This document shows positions 1 through 4,694 of a stretch of DNA of 6,149 nucleotides, piece after piece (position 1 is the first letter of the stretch; every line of letters begins with the position of its first letter). This DNA comes from Caldifarciminota bacterium (GTDB lineage Bacteria > Hydrothermota > Tepidihabitantia > SM23-42): positions 1-6,149 of the forward strand of contig JAGMEL010000275.1 in NCBI GenBank assembly GCA_023128195.1. The letters run 5' to 3'. The translations under genes were made by a program, and so were the position numbers. The notes beneath the pieces were generated by a model that had not been told where the DNA came from, did no database searches, and saw only the letters and a program-made list of their open reading frames with translations.

Positions 1-36
1 TATACACAATTCGCTCCGTGTCAAGCTGCAATTTTG
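1..36 (-). repeat. Leader element copy 1, truncated by window edge (promoter half only)
   Basis: Read on the minus strand this is AAAATTG, four bases, then TTGACA and ACGGAGCGAATTGTGTATA, running off position 1. It matches the upstream half of copies 2 and 3, including the AAAATTG block. The hairpin half would lie outside the window to the left. By analogy it should be the promoter and leader of a minus-strand gene beyond the edge, which is inference. Confidence 0.7.
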
Positions 37-43
37 TAACATC

Positions 44-70
44 TGTCACAAAGTCAACCCCCGTCTCCTA
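44..70 (-). repeat. Short intergenic repeat, partner of 3586-3611
   Basis: On the minus strand the block reads TAGG, two variable bases, ACGGGG(G)TTGA, C or T, TTTGTGACA. A second copy at 3586-3611 differs at only a few positions. Both lie 3' of a minus-strand gene and upstream of a leader-element copy. It resembles the short GGGGT-led intergenic repeats common in environmental genomes, but no mobile-element gene is present here. The rest of 1-134 holds no gene; the run of seven T at 71-77 has no GC stem beside it. Confidence 0.55.
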
Positions 71-134
71 TTTTTTTATCCCGACATTCATCCCTCTTTT
101 TATTCCCCAACAGCTAATTTATCTTAATTAAACA

Positions 135-1004
135 TTATTCAAGCAGGATAATTCGTTTTTGAGCCCTCTGCCCCATTTTCGTTTCTGGCGATAACTCATA
201 TAGCTGTTTATAATACGCTAATGCCTTGTGTTTTTTACCACAACATTCCAAGTTCCTACCTTTATAATAAAGCGCATAAAGATTATTAGAATCCTTATCA
301 AGTACTGTGCCAAATATATTGATTGCTTCCTCATATTTCTTCAATGAGTAGAGTAAAAACCCTTTATTATTCATAATACCAATATGTTTGGGAAATTTTG
401 CAAGAGCAACATCTGCAAATTCAAGTGCCTCGGAATATCGCCCTAATTTACGAAGGATGCCCATTTTATTTGTATAAGCATTATCATAATCAGGATCGTT
501 CCTTATCGCTTTTTCACAATATTCGAGAGCCTCTTCAAACTTACCTTGATTACTCAATCTAACTGCTTCGTTAATAAGTTCAATTACACCAATTTCTTTA
601 GGTTTGAGATATTCCTTTATAAGCTGTATCAATTCATTGAACCCATCAAAAGGATTCTGCCATTTATGAAGTGGAAAAGATTTTATCGTTTTCTCATATC
701 CTGGTGGAATCACCCAGTCTTCATGAAGTGAGACATAGATTTTTGGTATTTCTCTCGAAAGTAAAATACCAATTTCCTGAGATACATAAGCCGATTGCTG
801 AGTATACTCACTCAAAACAACAATTGCTAAATCAGCTGATTTTGCTTTGTTAATACACCCATCGTGGATGTCTTGTCCTGGAGCAATTGAGAATTCATCC
901 ATGAAAACATAGATATCTGACCACTTCTCTTTGATTAAACAGTGATAAATTAACTGCGCAATTACTTTGTCTTTATGATTATATGCCAAGAAAACAATCT
1001 TCAT
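135..1004 (-). CDS. TIR-domain protein with C-terminal TPR repeats
   Basis: A protein of about 289 residues. Residues 1-133 form a bacterial TIR domain: first strand KIVFLAYNHKDK, then FMDEFSIAPGQDI, then ADLAIVVLSEYTQQSAYVSQE. Glu77 in the YVSQEI motif sits where TIR NADases carry their catalytic glutamate, although the usual Trp before it is Tyr. Residues about 143-280 are four TPR units (for example GKFEEALEYCEKAI and KKYEEAINIF), probably for protein contacts. It has no signal peptide or membrane segment, so it is cytosolic. Many TIR-TPR proteins act in phage defence or NAD+ cleavage, but that role is inferred here. The start is the ATG overlapping the stop of a 29-codon ORF (ATGA at 1001-1004), which suggests translational coupling. 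A GTG start 14 codons upstream (1046) has no SD, and the extra residues do not look like TIR. No terminator hairpin is visible after the TAA. Confidence 0.9.
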   Translation of the reverse strand: MKIVFLAYNHKDKVIAQLIYHCLIKEKWSDIYVFMDEFSIAPGQDIHDGCINKAKSADLAIVVLSEYTQQSAYVSQEIGILLSREIPKIYVSLHEDWVIPPGYEKTIKSFPLHKWQNPFDGFNELIQLIKEYLKPKEIGVIELINEAVRLSNQGKFEEALEYCEKAIRNDPDYDNAYTNKMGILRKLGRYSEALEFADVALAKFPKHIGIMNNKGFLLYSLKKYEEAINIFGTVLDKDSNNLYALYYKGRNLECCGKKHKALAYYKQLYELSPETKMGQRAQKRIILLE

Positions 1005-1090
1005 AAAGTAAACTGTTTCTGAATTTTGTCTAAAAGTAACCACCACATTGCAAATCCGTGTTCATCGTATGTTAACGCCTTAACCGACAT
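1001..1090 (-). CDS. Small ORF (29 codons) coupled to the TIR-TPR gene
   Basis: An ORF of 29 residues, beginning MSVKALTYDEHGFA and ending in a hydrophobic/basic stretch (MWWLLLDKIQKQFTL). Its SD is strong: AAAGGGGGT with five bases (TTGAA) between the G-run and the ATG. An in-frame TAG lies 24 bases upstream, so the ORF is not the tail of a longer frame. Its TGA overlaps the TIR-TPR ATG as ATGA, the classic coupling geometry, and this is the only good ribosome site near the TIR start. It could be a leader peptide that loads ribosomes for the TIR gene, a real micro-protein, or a decayed gene. I recognise no family. Confidence 0.5.
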   Translation of the reverse strand: MSVKALTYDEHGFAMWWLLLDKIQKQFTL

Positions 1091-1122
1091 TTCAACCCCC
1101 TTTAATTTCTGAAACTATATTA

Positions 1123-1197
1123 CTAAGCAAAATTATTATCGAGCATTCTTTGTTCGTATCCGCCACTACTTCCTCCACGAACAAGCCATAAACTCAT
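1123..1197 (-). pseudogene. N-terminal stub resembling a restriction-endonuclease-like protein
   Basis: A 24-residue ORF starting MSLWLVRGGSSGGYEQ and ending in FA before TAG. Its ATG has a good SD (GAGG, five bases upstream). From memory, the pattern WLVR-G----G-YEQ-- is the N-terminus of a family of Mrr-like restriction-endonuclease proteins (typically WLVRAGKHGEYEQ followed by an IGW or LTW strand). Those proteins are several hundred residues long. Here everything after about residue 24 is missing, and downstream frames contain no recognisable remainder. The likely reading is the surviving start of a deleted gene in the operon that ends in the TIR-TPR gene. The match is short, so the family call is tentative. 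Confidence 0.4.
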
Positions 1198-1204
1198 AAC
1201 TACC

Positions 1205-1261
1205 TCAATCTACAAATCCCACGCCAATGAAGAAAATTACATCAGGTGCGTTATTTGGCAT
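1205..1261 (-). CDS. Tiny ORF (18 codons), possible gene remnant
   Basis: The ORF encodes 18 residues, MPNNAPDVIFFIGVGFVD. An SD-like AAAAGGA lies about six bases before the ATG. It overlaps the end of the preceding 22-codon ORF and stops eight bases before the next ORF begins. No family is recognised. It is listed because it belongs to an unbroken chain of SD-bearing short ORFs; it may equally be chance or gene decay. Confidence 0.22.
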   Translation of the reverse strand: MPNNAPDVIFFIGVGFVD

Positions 1262-1319
1262 GGTTATTCCTTTTATAGTTCACCGTAATGAAAAACAGTA
1301 CCGCAATCTCTGCTTCCAT
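1251..1319 (-). CDS. Tiny ORF (22 codons), first in the TIR operon
   Basis: The ORF encodes 22 residues, beginning MEAEIAVLFFITVNYK. It carries the best ribosome site of the chain: GAGGAGG three bases before the ATG. It is the first ORF after the T-tract of leader copy 2, so a transcript escaping that hairpin would meet it first. No family is recognised. It could be a leader peptide or the stub of a lost gene. Confidence 0.35.
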   Translation of the reverse strand: MEAEIAVLFFITVNYKRNNHAK

Positions 1320-1342
1320 ATTCCTCCTCTTATTCTCAAAAC

Positions 1343-1391
1343 AAAAAGGTATAGCCCCTTAGCCAGGATATCCTGCTAAGGTAACCATACC
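1343..1391 (-). terminator. Leader hairpin with T-tract, copy 2 (attenuator-like)
   Basis: The minus-strand RNA folds as GGUAUGGUU, a bulged A, CCUUAGC, AGG, loop AUAU, CCU, a bulged G, GCUAAGG, GGC, UAUACC, then UUUUUG. This is a long stem followed at once by a T-tract, the form of an intrinsic terminator. It lies only a few bases after the predicted start of the leader promoter and about 24 bases before the first ORF. It could end transcription early, unless antiterminated, or yield a short stand-alone RNA. NHL read-through is already stopped by the separate hairpin at 1478-1509. Confidence 0.6.
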
Positions 1392-1404
1392 TTCTCCAAA
1401 AATA

Positions 1405-1445
1405 AGTTTATACACAATTCGCTCCGTGTCAAGATACAATTTTTT
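1405..1445 (-). promoter_or_regulatory. Leader promoter, copy 2, ahead of the TIR-TPR operon
   Basis: The -35 TTGACA is at 1427-1432, preceded by the A/T-rich AAAATTG block (possible UP element). Sixteen bases later TAAACT occupies 1405-1410; alternatively TATAAA at 1407-1412 gives a short 14-base spacer. The whole block is repeated almost unchanged in copies 1 and 3, so a fixed function is likely, but start-site use is inferred. Confidence 0.5.
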
Positions 1446-1460
1446 CATAGGCGACCCCAC
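1438..1460 (-). repeat. 23-bp repeat, partner of 4631-4653
   Basis: On the minus strand it reads GTGGGGTC, A or G, then CCTATGAAAAAATT. The copy at 4631-4653 differs at one base. Here it runs directly into the leader promoter; at 4631 the following sequence is decayed. Both copies lie just 3' of a gene for a secreted protein. Confidence 0.7.
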
Positions 1461-1477
1461 TTCGTTCGTATGAACAA

Positions 1478-1509
1478 GAAGGGAGCGAGAATATTGACTC
1501 GCTCCCTTC
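1478..1509 (-). terminator. Rho-independent terminator of the NHL gene
   Basis: A perfect 12-bp stem: GAAGGGAGCGAG pairs with CTCGCTCCCTTC around an eight-base loop. It starts 17 bases after the NHL stop codon and is followed on the minus strand by TTGTTC, a short imperfect T-tract. Strength and position fit the end of the NHL transcript. Confidence 0.8.
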
Positions 1510-1526
1510 GATCTCTTTTCAATGTA

Positions 1527-3182
1527 CTATTTCAATTTGAGAAGTTTCTTTGTTGAAGTTACACCACCAGCCGTCATTTTGCAGAAATAGACACCGTTTT
1601 TTACATCATTTCCCCTCGTGTCTTTGCCATCCCAAGATAATTCATACTCATCAGCTTCCATGTAATCTCCTGCCAGAACCTTGATCAACCTGCCATTGAC
1701 ATCATAGATCCTCAGATCCATATAGGCATCTTCGTACAATTTGCAGATAACAAACATGGTTGAAATACAAGGATTTGGCCATACATTCGAAATATAACAA
1801 CCACTCGATGAGGTATTACTGCCGGCATTTTGATTATTACTTCCCGGTTTAATAACATGTATAACGTCTGTCCCCTCAAATTGTGTTTCATCTATTAGTG
1901 CACCTTTAACGGTTAGTCTAACATCTACCGGAGGAACAATAATTAGTTCTAATTCTTCAATGAGTGTTTGTCGGTCGAATTTAACCATAAGATCAGGGAT
2001 ACTATCCCAGTCATAATCTCCTATTCCGATCGGTCCTGTTCGAAAGAGGGGCGGTTCAATAACGGTATCATTTATCGAGGTCAAAGCTACTGAAGCTTTA
2101 TCTATATCCTCAACATCATAACCAGCAGGAAGCTCAATGTAACATGTAACCCACTTGCCATTACTCTTCAGATTTAATGTATTGGGATCAATATTAATGG
2201 TTGCTTGTAATATAGATGGAACGATACCCCACTTGTGAATTCGACAACCATCGCCCTCGCTTACATACACGTATCCATCCTTATCAACTGTTAATTGCCA
2301 AGGACTTGCCATTTCACCAGGCCAACCATATCCACCTGTGCCAAACTTGGTAACGAAATTTCCAGCAGAGGTAAATTTCTGAACTCTGTGGTTGTGTTGG
2401 TCTGCTACATAAATGTATTCTTGATTGTCAATAGCAATACCTGCAGGGTAGCTAAACTGCCCGTCGCCCGTTCCATATCCTCCCCATGACATAATAAAGG
2501 TGCCACTTGAGTCGTATTTCCTAACCACATGAGTCAGATGATCTGTAATGTATACGTAACCTTCAGTATCAACAGCTGCATGACGCGGTGAACCACCACA
2601 GTACCAGGCTTTGAGATATGTGCTATCAGAGGTAAATTTCTGGATTCTATGATTTCGATCATCTACAACGTAAATGCAGTTATTCCGATCAACAGTAATG
2701 CCGTGTGCTGATATAAATTGTCCAGGTCCTGATCCATAACTGCCCCAGGCTAATACGAAATCACCATCCAACGTAAATTTTTGGATCCTATAATTATCAT
2801 GGTCCACCACATAAACATATTGGCTGTCTGTTGTAATACCCATAAGGCGGTTTCTAAATTGTCCAGGTCCTGATCCTTGTGTACCCCATTTATCAACAAA
2901 AACGCCATCTGTAGTGAACTTTTGAACTCTGTAATTGCTTAGTCCATCATAACCACCATCAGCTACATAAGCATACCCATTATTATCTATACATACTCCT
3001 TGAGGCTTGCTGAATTCTCCATCACCAGTACCCGAACTTCCCCAATAGAGAATTGAGGAATATTCTATGGTGTCAGCACGAAAATCATCTTTTAAGAATG
3101 GTTCTGCTAGATTTCCATGAAGACTTGTTACGAGTAACAGTATCACAATCCCCATGGATGATACATTCATATAAACCTTCAT
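1527..3182 (-). CDS. Secreted six-bladed NHL-repeat protein with FlgD-Ig-like tail
   Basis: A protein of about 551 residues. Residues 1-26 are a signal peptide (MKVYMNVSSMGIVILLLVTS). Residues about 44-340 hold six NHL repeats (for example GQFSYPAGIAIDNQEYIYVA followed by HNHRVQKF), forming a six-bladed propeller for surface protein or ligand contacts. Residues about 345-460 are a beta domain with a calcium-loop-like D-Y-D-W-D-S-I-P-D near 389-397. A Ser/Asn-rich linker follows, then a tail (about 464-551; IYDVNGRLIK, WDGKD, NGVYFCK) of the FlgD-Ig/Por-secretion type. This is an exported, probably surface-bound protein; the substrate is unknown. The start is the ATG at 3182, with AAGGAGGT five bases upstream and the signal peptide directly after. 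A start at 3239 would add 19 residues that spoil the signal peptide. The stop is TAG, followed by a terminator. Confidence 0.92.
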   Translation of the reverse strand: MKVYMNVSSMGIVILLLVTSLHGNLAEPFLKDDFRADTIEYSSILYWGSSGTGDGEFSKPQGVCIDNNGYAYVADGGYDGLSNYRVQKFTTDGVFVDKWGTQGSGPGQFRNRLMGITTDSQYVYVVDHDNYRIQKFTLDGDFVLAWGSYGSGPGQFISAHGITVDRNNCIYVVDDRNHRIQKFTSDSTYLKAWYCGGSPRHAAVDTEGYVYITDHLTHVVRKYDSSGTFIMSWGGYGTGDGQFSYPAGIAIDNQEYIYVADQHNHRVQKFTSAGNFVTKFGTGGYGWPGEMASPWQLTVDKDGYVYVSEGDGCRIHKWGIVPSILQATINIDPNTLNLKSNGKWVTCYIELPAGYDVEDIDKASVALTSINDTVIEPPLFRTGPIGIGDYDWDSIPDLMVKFDRQTLIEELELIIVPPVDVRLTVKGALIDETQFEGTDVIHVIKPGSNNQNAGSNTSSSGCYISNVWPNPCISTMFVICKLYEDAYMDLRIYDVNGRLIKVLAGDYMEADEYELSWDGKDTRGNDVKNGVYFCKMTAGGVTSTKKLLKLK

Positions 3183-3186
3183 TATT

Positions 3187-3194
3187 ACCTCCTT
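3187..3194 (-). promoter_or_regulatory. Shine-Dalgarno site fixing the NHL start
   Basis: AAGGAGGT with five bases between GGAGG and the ATG at 3182. This decides the start 19 codons downstream of the first in-frame ATG at 3239. Confidence 0.85.
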
Positions 3195-3258
3195 CTGGTT
3201 GTTGTTTACACATATCGTTGCAGCTTTCCGCAACAGCATTTTTTGGGTTTTAGGATAT

Positions 3259-3271
3259 CACCTCCTTTTTT
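3259..3271 (-). promoter_or_regulatory. Near-perfect anti-SD match without a nearby start codon
   Basis: AAAAGGAGGTGAT on the minus strand is complementary to the 16S rRNA 3' end over the whole extended SD. No ATG, GTG or TTG follows at normal spacing; a TAA comes first and the next ATG (3239) is about 20 bases from the GGAGG. It may be a ribosome standby site, or it may serve a poorly spaced start at 3239 whose 19-codon extension reads in frame into the NHL protein. Confidence 0.5.
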
Positions 3272-3290
3272 TACAAAGGTACAAAGTTAG

Positions 3291-3318
3291 ATTATATATA
3301 CTATTCACGGATTGTCAA
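3291..3318 (-). promoter_or_regulatory. Consensus sigma70 promoter of the NHL gene
   Basis: TTGACA at 3313-3318 and TATAAT at 3291-3296, separated by 16 bases. Both hexamers are perfect. The start site would fall near 3284, giving an untranslated leader of about 100 bases that contains the strong SD at 3259-3271. This promoter lies downstream of leader copy 3, so the NHL gene has two promoters in series. Confidence 0.85.
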
Positions 3319-3329
3319 GACTTAAGTCT
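3318..3329. promoter_or_regulatory. 12-bp palindrome at the NHL -35 box, possible operator
   Basis: AGACTTAAGTCT is a perfect palindrome touching the last base of the -35 hexamer. Its position, between the leader hairpin and the promoter, would suit a dimeric regulator. No regulator gene is in the window. Confidence 0.35.
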
Positions 3330-3342
3330 CATAAACTTAAAC

Positions 3343-3392
3343 AAAAAAGGTATGCCACCCTAAGGTACTTTCGCACCCAAGGCAATCATACC
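3343..3392 (-). terminator. Leader hairpin with T-tract, copy 3
   Basis: The minus-strand RNA begins GGUAUG, pairing with CAUACC at the other end. It continues through an imperfect middle stem to GGUGC-GAAA-GUACC, a GNRA tetraloop, and then six U. The outer arm matches copy 2 while the apical half is quite different but still paired. It sits between the leader promoter (3406-3440) and the NHL promoter (3291-3318), so it would insulate the NHL gene from upstream transcription or act as an attenuator. Confidence 0.6.
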
Positions 3393-3405
3393 TTCTCCAA
3401 AAATA

Positions 3406-3440
3406 AGTCTATACACAATTCGCTCCGTATCAATACCAAT
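3406..3440 (-). promoter_or_regulatory. Leader promoter, copy 3
   Basis: TTGATA at 3428-3433, a 16-base spacer, then TAGACT at 3406-3411 (or TATAGA at 3408-3413 with a 14-base spacer). The AAAATTG block lies just upstream. Over the span shared with copy 2 it differs at only a few bases, mostly transitions. It is probably weaker than copy 2, since both hexamers are further from consensus. Confidence 0.45.
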
Positions 3441-3477
3441 TTTACACAAATCTTAGATTTGGCTATAAAATTGAGTA

Positions 3478-3579
3478 CCCCTCACCTTGTTTAGCAGATG
3501 TATGGATACAACCGAATACATTTATTGTGATGTCTACACAAACCTCAGGCATGGTTCAGAAGAAAAACAAGGTGTGGGG
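3478..3579. repeat. Imperfect 15-bp inverted repeat flanking 72 bp
   Basis: CCCCTCACCTTGTTT at 3478-3492 is the reverse complement of AAACAAGGTGTGGGG at 3565-3579 at 14 of 15 positions. The 72 bases between carry no ORF of note. The form suits a small non-autonomous element or a REP-like doublet. I see no flanking target duplication. Confidence 0.5.
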
Positions 3580-3585
3580 GATTAA

Positions 3586-3611
3586 TGTCACAAAATCAAC
3601 CCCGTTCCCTA
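3586..3611 (-). repeat. Short intergenic repeat, partner of 44-70
   Basis: The second copy of the ACGGGG(G)TTGAYTTTGTGACA block. In this gap (3434-3704, about 270 bases without a gene) it lies next to the inverted repeat and the GGGGTCAAATC block, making the stretch a cluster of short repeats. Confidence 0.55.
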
Positions 3612-3636
3612 TATCACTTTTGTAGCATTTGTCCAA

Positions 3637-3666
3637 TGTCAATGTATAATGTAAAGATTTGACCCC
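3637..3666 (-). repeat. GGGGTCAAATC-type intergenic repeat
   Basis: The minus strand reads GGGGTCAAATCTTTACATTA followed by TACATTGACA. From memory this closely resembles a short repeat scattered in many environmental bacterial genomes, often near REP-associated Y1 transposases. No transposase is visible here, so it would be a solo element. Copy number elsewhere in the genome cannot be judged from the window. Confidence 0.45.
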
Positions 3667-3684
3667 ACTAACCTCCCACTAACC
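3664..3684. repeat. Tandem 10-bp duplication (CCCACTAACC)
   Basis: CCCACTAACC occurs at 3664-3673 and again at 3675-3684, an 11-bp period, abutting the GGGGTCAAATC repeat. It may mark the insertion boundary of that element. It starts about 20 bases after the stop of the Cas2-like gene. Confidence 0.5.
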
Positions 3685-3704
3685 TTTTGTGATATTACCT
3701 CTTA

Positions 3705-3983
3705 CTATTTTTCATTTCTTTTTATCCAATCCCACGCTTTTTTAGGCAACCATCCATCAGATTGATCCAGATTGACTGACATAAGCAAAAAACCTTTCTT
3801 TGGAATTATCTCTCTTATCTCGGTGCTTAATTCGACTACATCTGAATCAGAGATAATAATATAACAATGTTTCAAATAATGCCACCACGTTTTAATATTT
3901 GGAGAATTCTTAATTGTTTCGTGTAATTTATTCATGGATACACCAATCTGCCACCTGTCAAAAACTAGTATATAAGCGAACAT
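3705..3983 (-). CDS. Small Cas2/VapD-like (SinR-family-type) protein
   Basis: A protein of 92 residues. It starts with a beta strand, MFAYILVFDR, in which the Asp follows the strand as in Cas2/VapD ferredoxin folds. It continues with a helix (MNKLHETIKN), the signature KTWWHYLKHCYIIISDS, a helix with EIREIIPKKGFLLMSV, and ends GWLPKKAWDWIKRN. From memory this matches a family of about 90-residue proteins often labelled SinR-like, with TWWHYL and GWLPK-AW-W motifs. They share the Cas2/VapD fold, but RNase activity is not established for this branch. It lies eight bases after the stop of the two-helix membrane gene. Its SD (AGGGG) overlaps that stop codon, so the two are translated as a unit. 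It could be one half of a toxin-antitoxin or defence pair, which is inference. Confidence 0.72.
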   Translation of the reverse strand: MFAYILVFDRWQIGVSMNKLHETIKNSPNIKTWWHYLKHCYIIISDSDVVELSTEIREIIPKKGFLLMSVNLDQSDGWLPKKAWDWIKRNEK

Positions 3984-3991
3984 TATTCTAT

Positions 3992-4372
3992 TTACCCCTG
4001 ATCGTAAGTTAATGTTTTATCAGAAGTAGGTTTTGATAGGTGTTTCAAGTATGATATTTCTTGTTCAGTAAGCTCTACTCCCTTTTCACCTAATGTTTCA
4101 ATTGAATATTTTTGTATATGGAATTGTTCAGATCGTAAATAATCAGGGTTAGTAAAAAGGCAATATACAAAACCAAATATCGTTATAGTAACTGGTGCAA
4201 TACCAATCATGAGAAAATAAAATCTAATTGATGGATCAGTAAATGCAGCTAGAATAAAACAAATAGGCGAGATGACTGCAGTGAGCCATAACATAGTATT
4301 GATAATATTACGTACAGTGACTTTTGACACCAGTAGATCTGAACGCTGCAATAATTTGAAAAAGTTATCCAT
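3992..4372 (-). CDS. Two-helix membrane protein with NPDYLRSE motif
   Basis: A protein of 126 residues. Residues 1-22 are a polar N-terminus. Two membrane helices follow at about 25-45 (INTMLWLTAVISPICFILAA) and 50-73 (FYFLMIGIAPVTITIFGFVY), separated by a short loop (FTDPSIR). After them comes the motif FTNPDYLRSEQFHIQKYSIE and a charged C-terminal tail with a possible helix (TEQEISYLKHLSK). I recall similar small proteins with NPD-LRSE just after two helices in accessory regions, but I know no function. It is the first gene of a two-gene operon with the Cas2-like protein, under a consensus promoter. The predicted start site lies about 19 bases before the ATG, so the only SD-like GGAG is at the very 5' end of the mRNA and 16 bases from the ATG. 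Translation may be weak or leaderless-like. Confidence 0.75.
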   Translation of the reverse strand: MDNFFKLLQRSDLLVSKVTVRNIINTMLWLTAVISPICFILAAFTDPSIRFYFLMIGIAPVTITIFGFVYCLFTNPDYLRSEQFHIQKYSIETLGEKGVELTEQEISYLKHLSKPTSDKTLTYDQG

Positions 4373-4397
4373 TAATGCTTTATTTTATCTCCAAATC

Positions 4398-4425
4398 ATT
4401 ATATTCCAGATAATGAGAATGTCAA
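4398..4425 (-). promoter_or_regulatory. Consensus sigma70 promoter of the membrane/Cas2-like operon
   Basis: TTGACA at 4420-4425 and TATAAT at 4398-4403 with a 16-base spacer: both hexamers are perfect and the spacer length equals that of the NHL promoter. The start site would be near 4391. No leader-element hairpin precedes this operon, so it is the one transcription unit here without that element. Confidence 0.85.
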
Positions 4426-4591
4426 TAATAAACATGCAGAACTTTAAGACGATACACCTTGGGGATTATCCGCATGGAAGCAATTGAGTTATTGAGTTAT
4501 CAGTGGCAGGTCTCCACATTTGACAAAATCTAAAGTTACGGCTGGTTTTTTTAATTAGAAACCGCTACAATTTTATAATATGTAACTCCAT

Positions 4592-4653
4592 GTGTCTGTA
4601 TTATCACTGGTTTCGTATTCCGTGAGGAATAATTTTTTCATAGGTGACCCCAC
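4592..4653 (-). repeat. Decayed fifth copy of the leader-promoter region
   Basis: The block GTGGGGTCACCTATGAAAAAATT at 4631-4653 matches 1438-1460 at 22 of 23 bases. The following minus-strand bases (ATTCCTCACGGAATACGAA) can still be lined up with GTATCTTGACACGGAGCGAA of copy 2, but the -35 box is lost and no hairpin follows. It has apparently lost promoter function. The rest of 4426-4694 contains no gene I can support. Confidence 0.4.
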
Positions 4654-4694
4654 ATGTGCCTAGGCATTCTCCGCTGCACCTCGGTTCAGTTCTG

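Noticed and set aside
1005..1046. GTG start extending the TIR protein by 14 residues
   Set aside because: There is no SD before it, the added residues match no TIR feature, and the ATG at 1004 is coupled to the upstream ORF by ATGA.
3343..3440. CRISPR array
   Set aside because: The repeats are more than 1 kb apart with genes between them; there are no short regular spacers. The Cas2-like protein alone is not evidence for CRISPR.
4616..4638. Plus-strand terminator (TATTCC-GTGA-GGAATA then T-run)
   Set aside because: The stem is only 6 bp and AT-rich, and there is no plus-strand gene to terminate. It overlaps the decayed repeat.
4657..4666. Palindrome TGCCTAGGCA after the ConA/LamG-like gene as terminator
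   Set aside because: Ten bases without a loop and without a T-tract on the minus strand; not convincing as a terminator.
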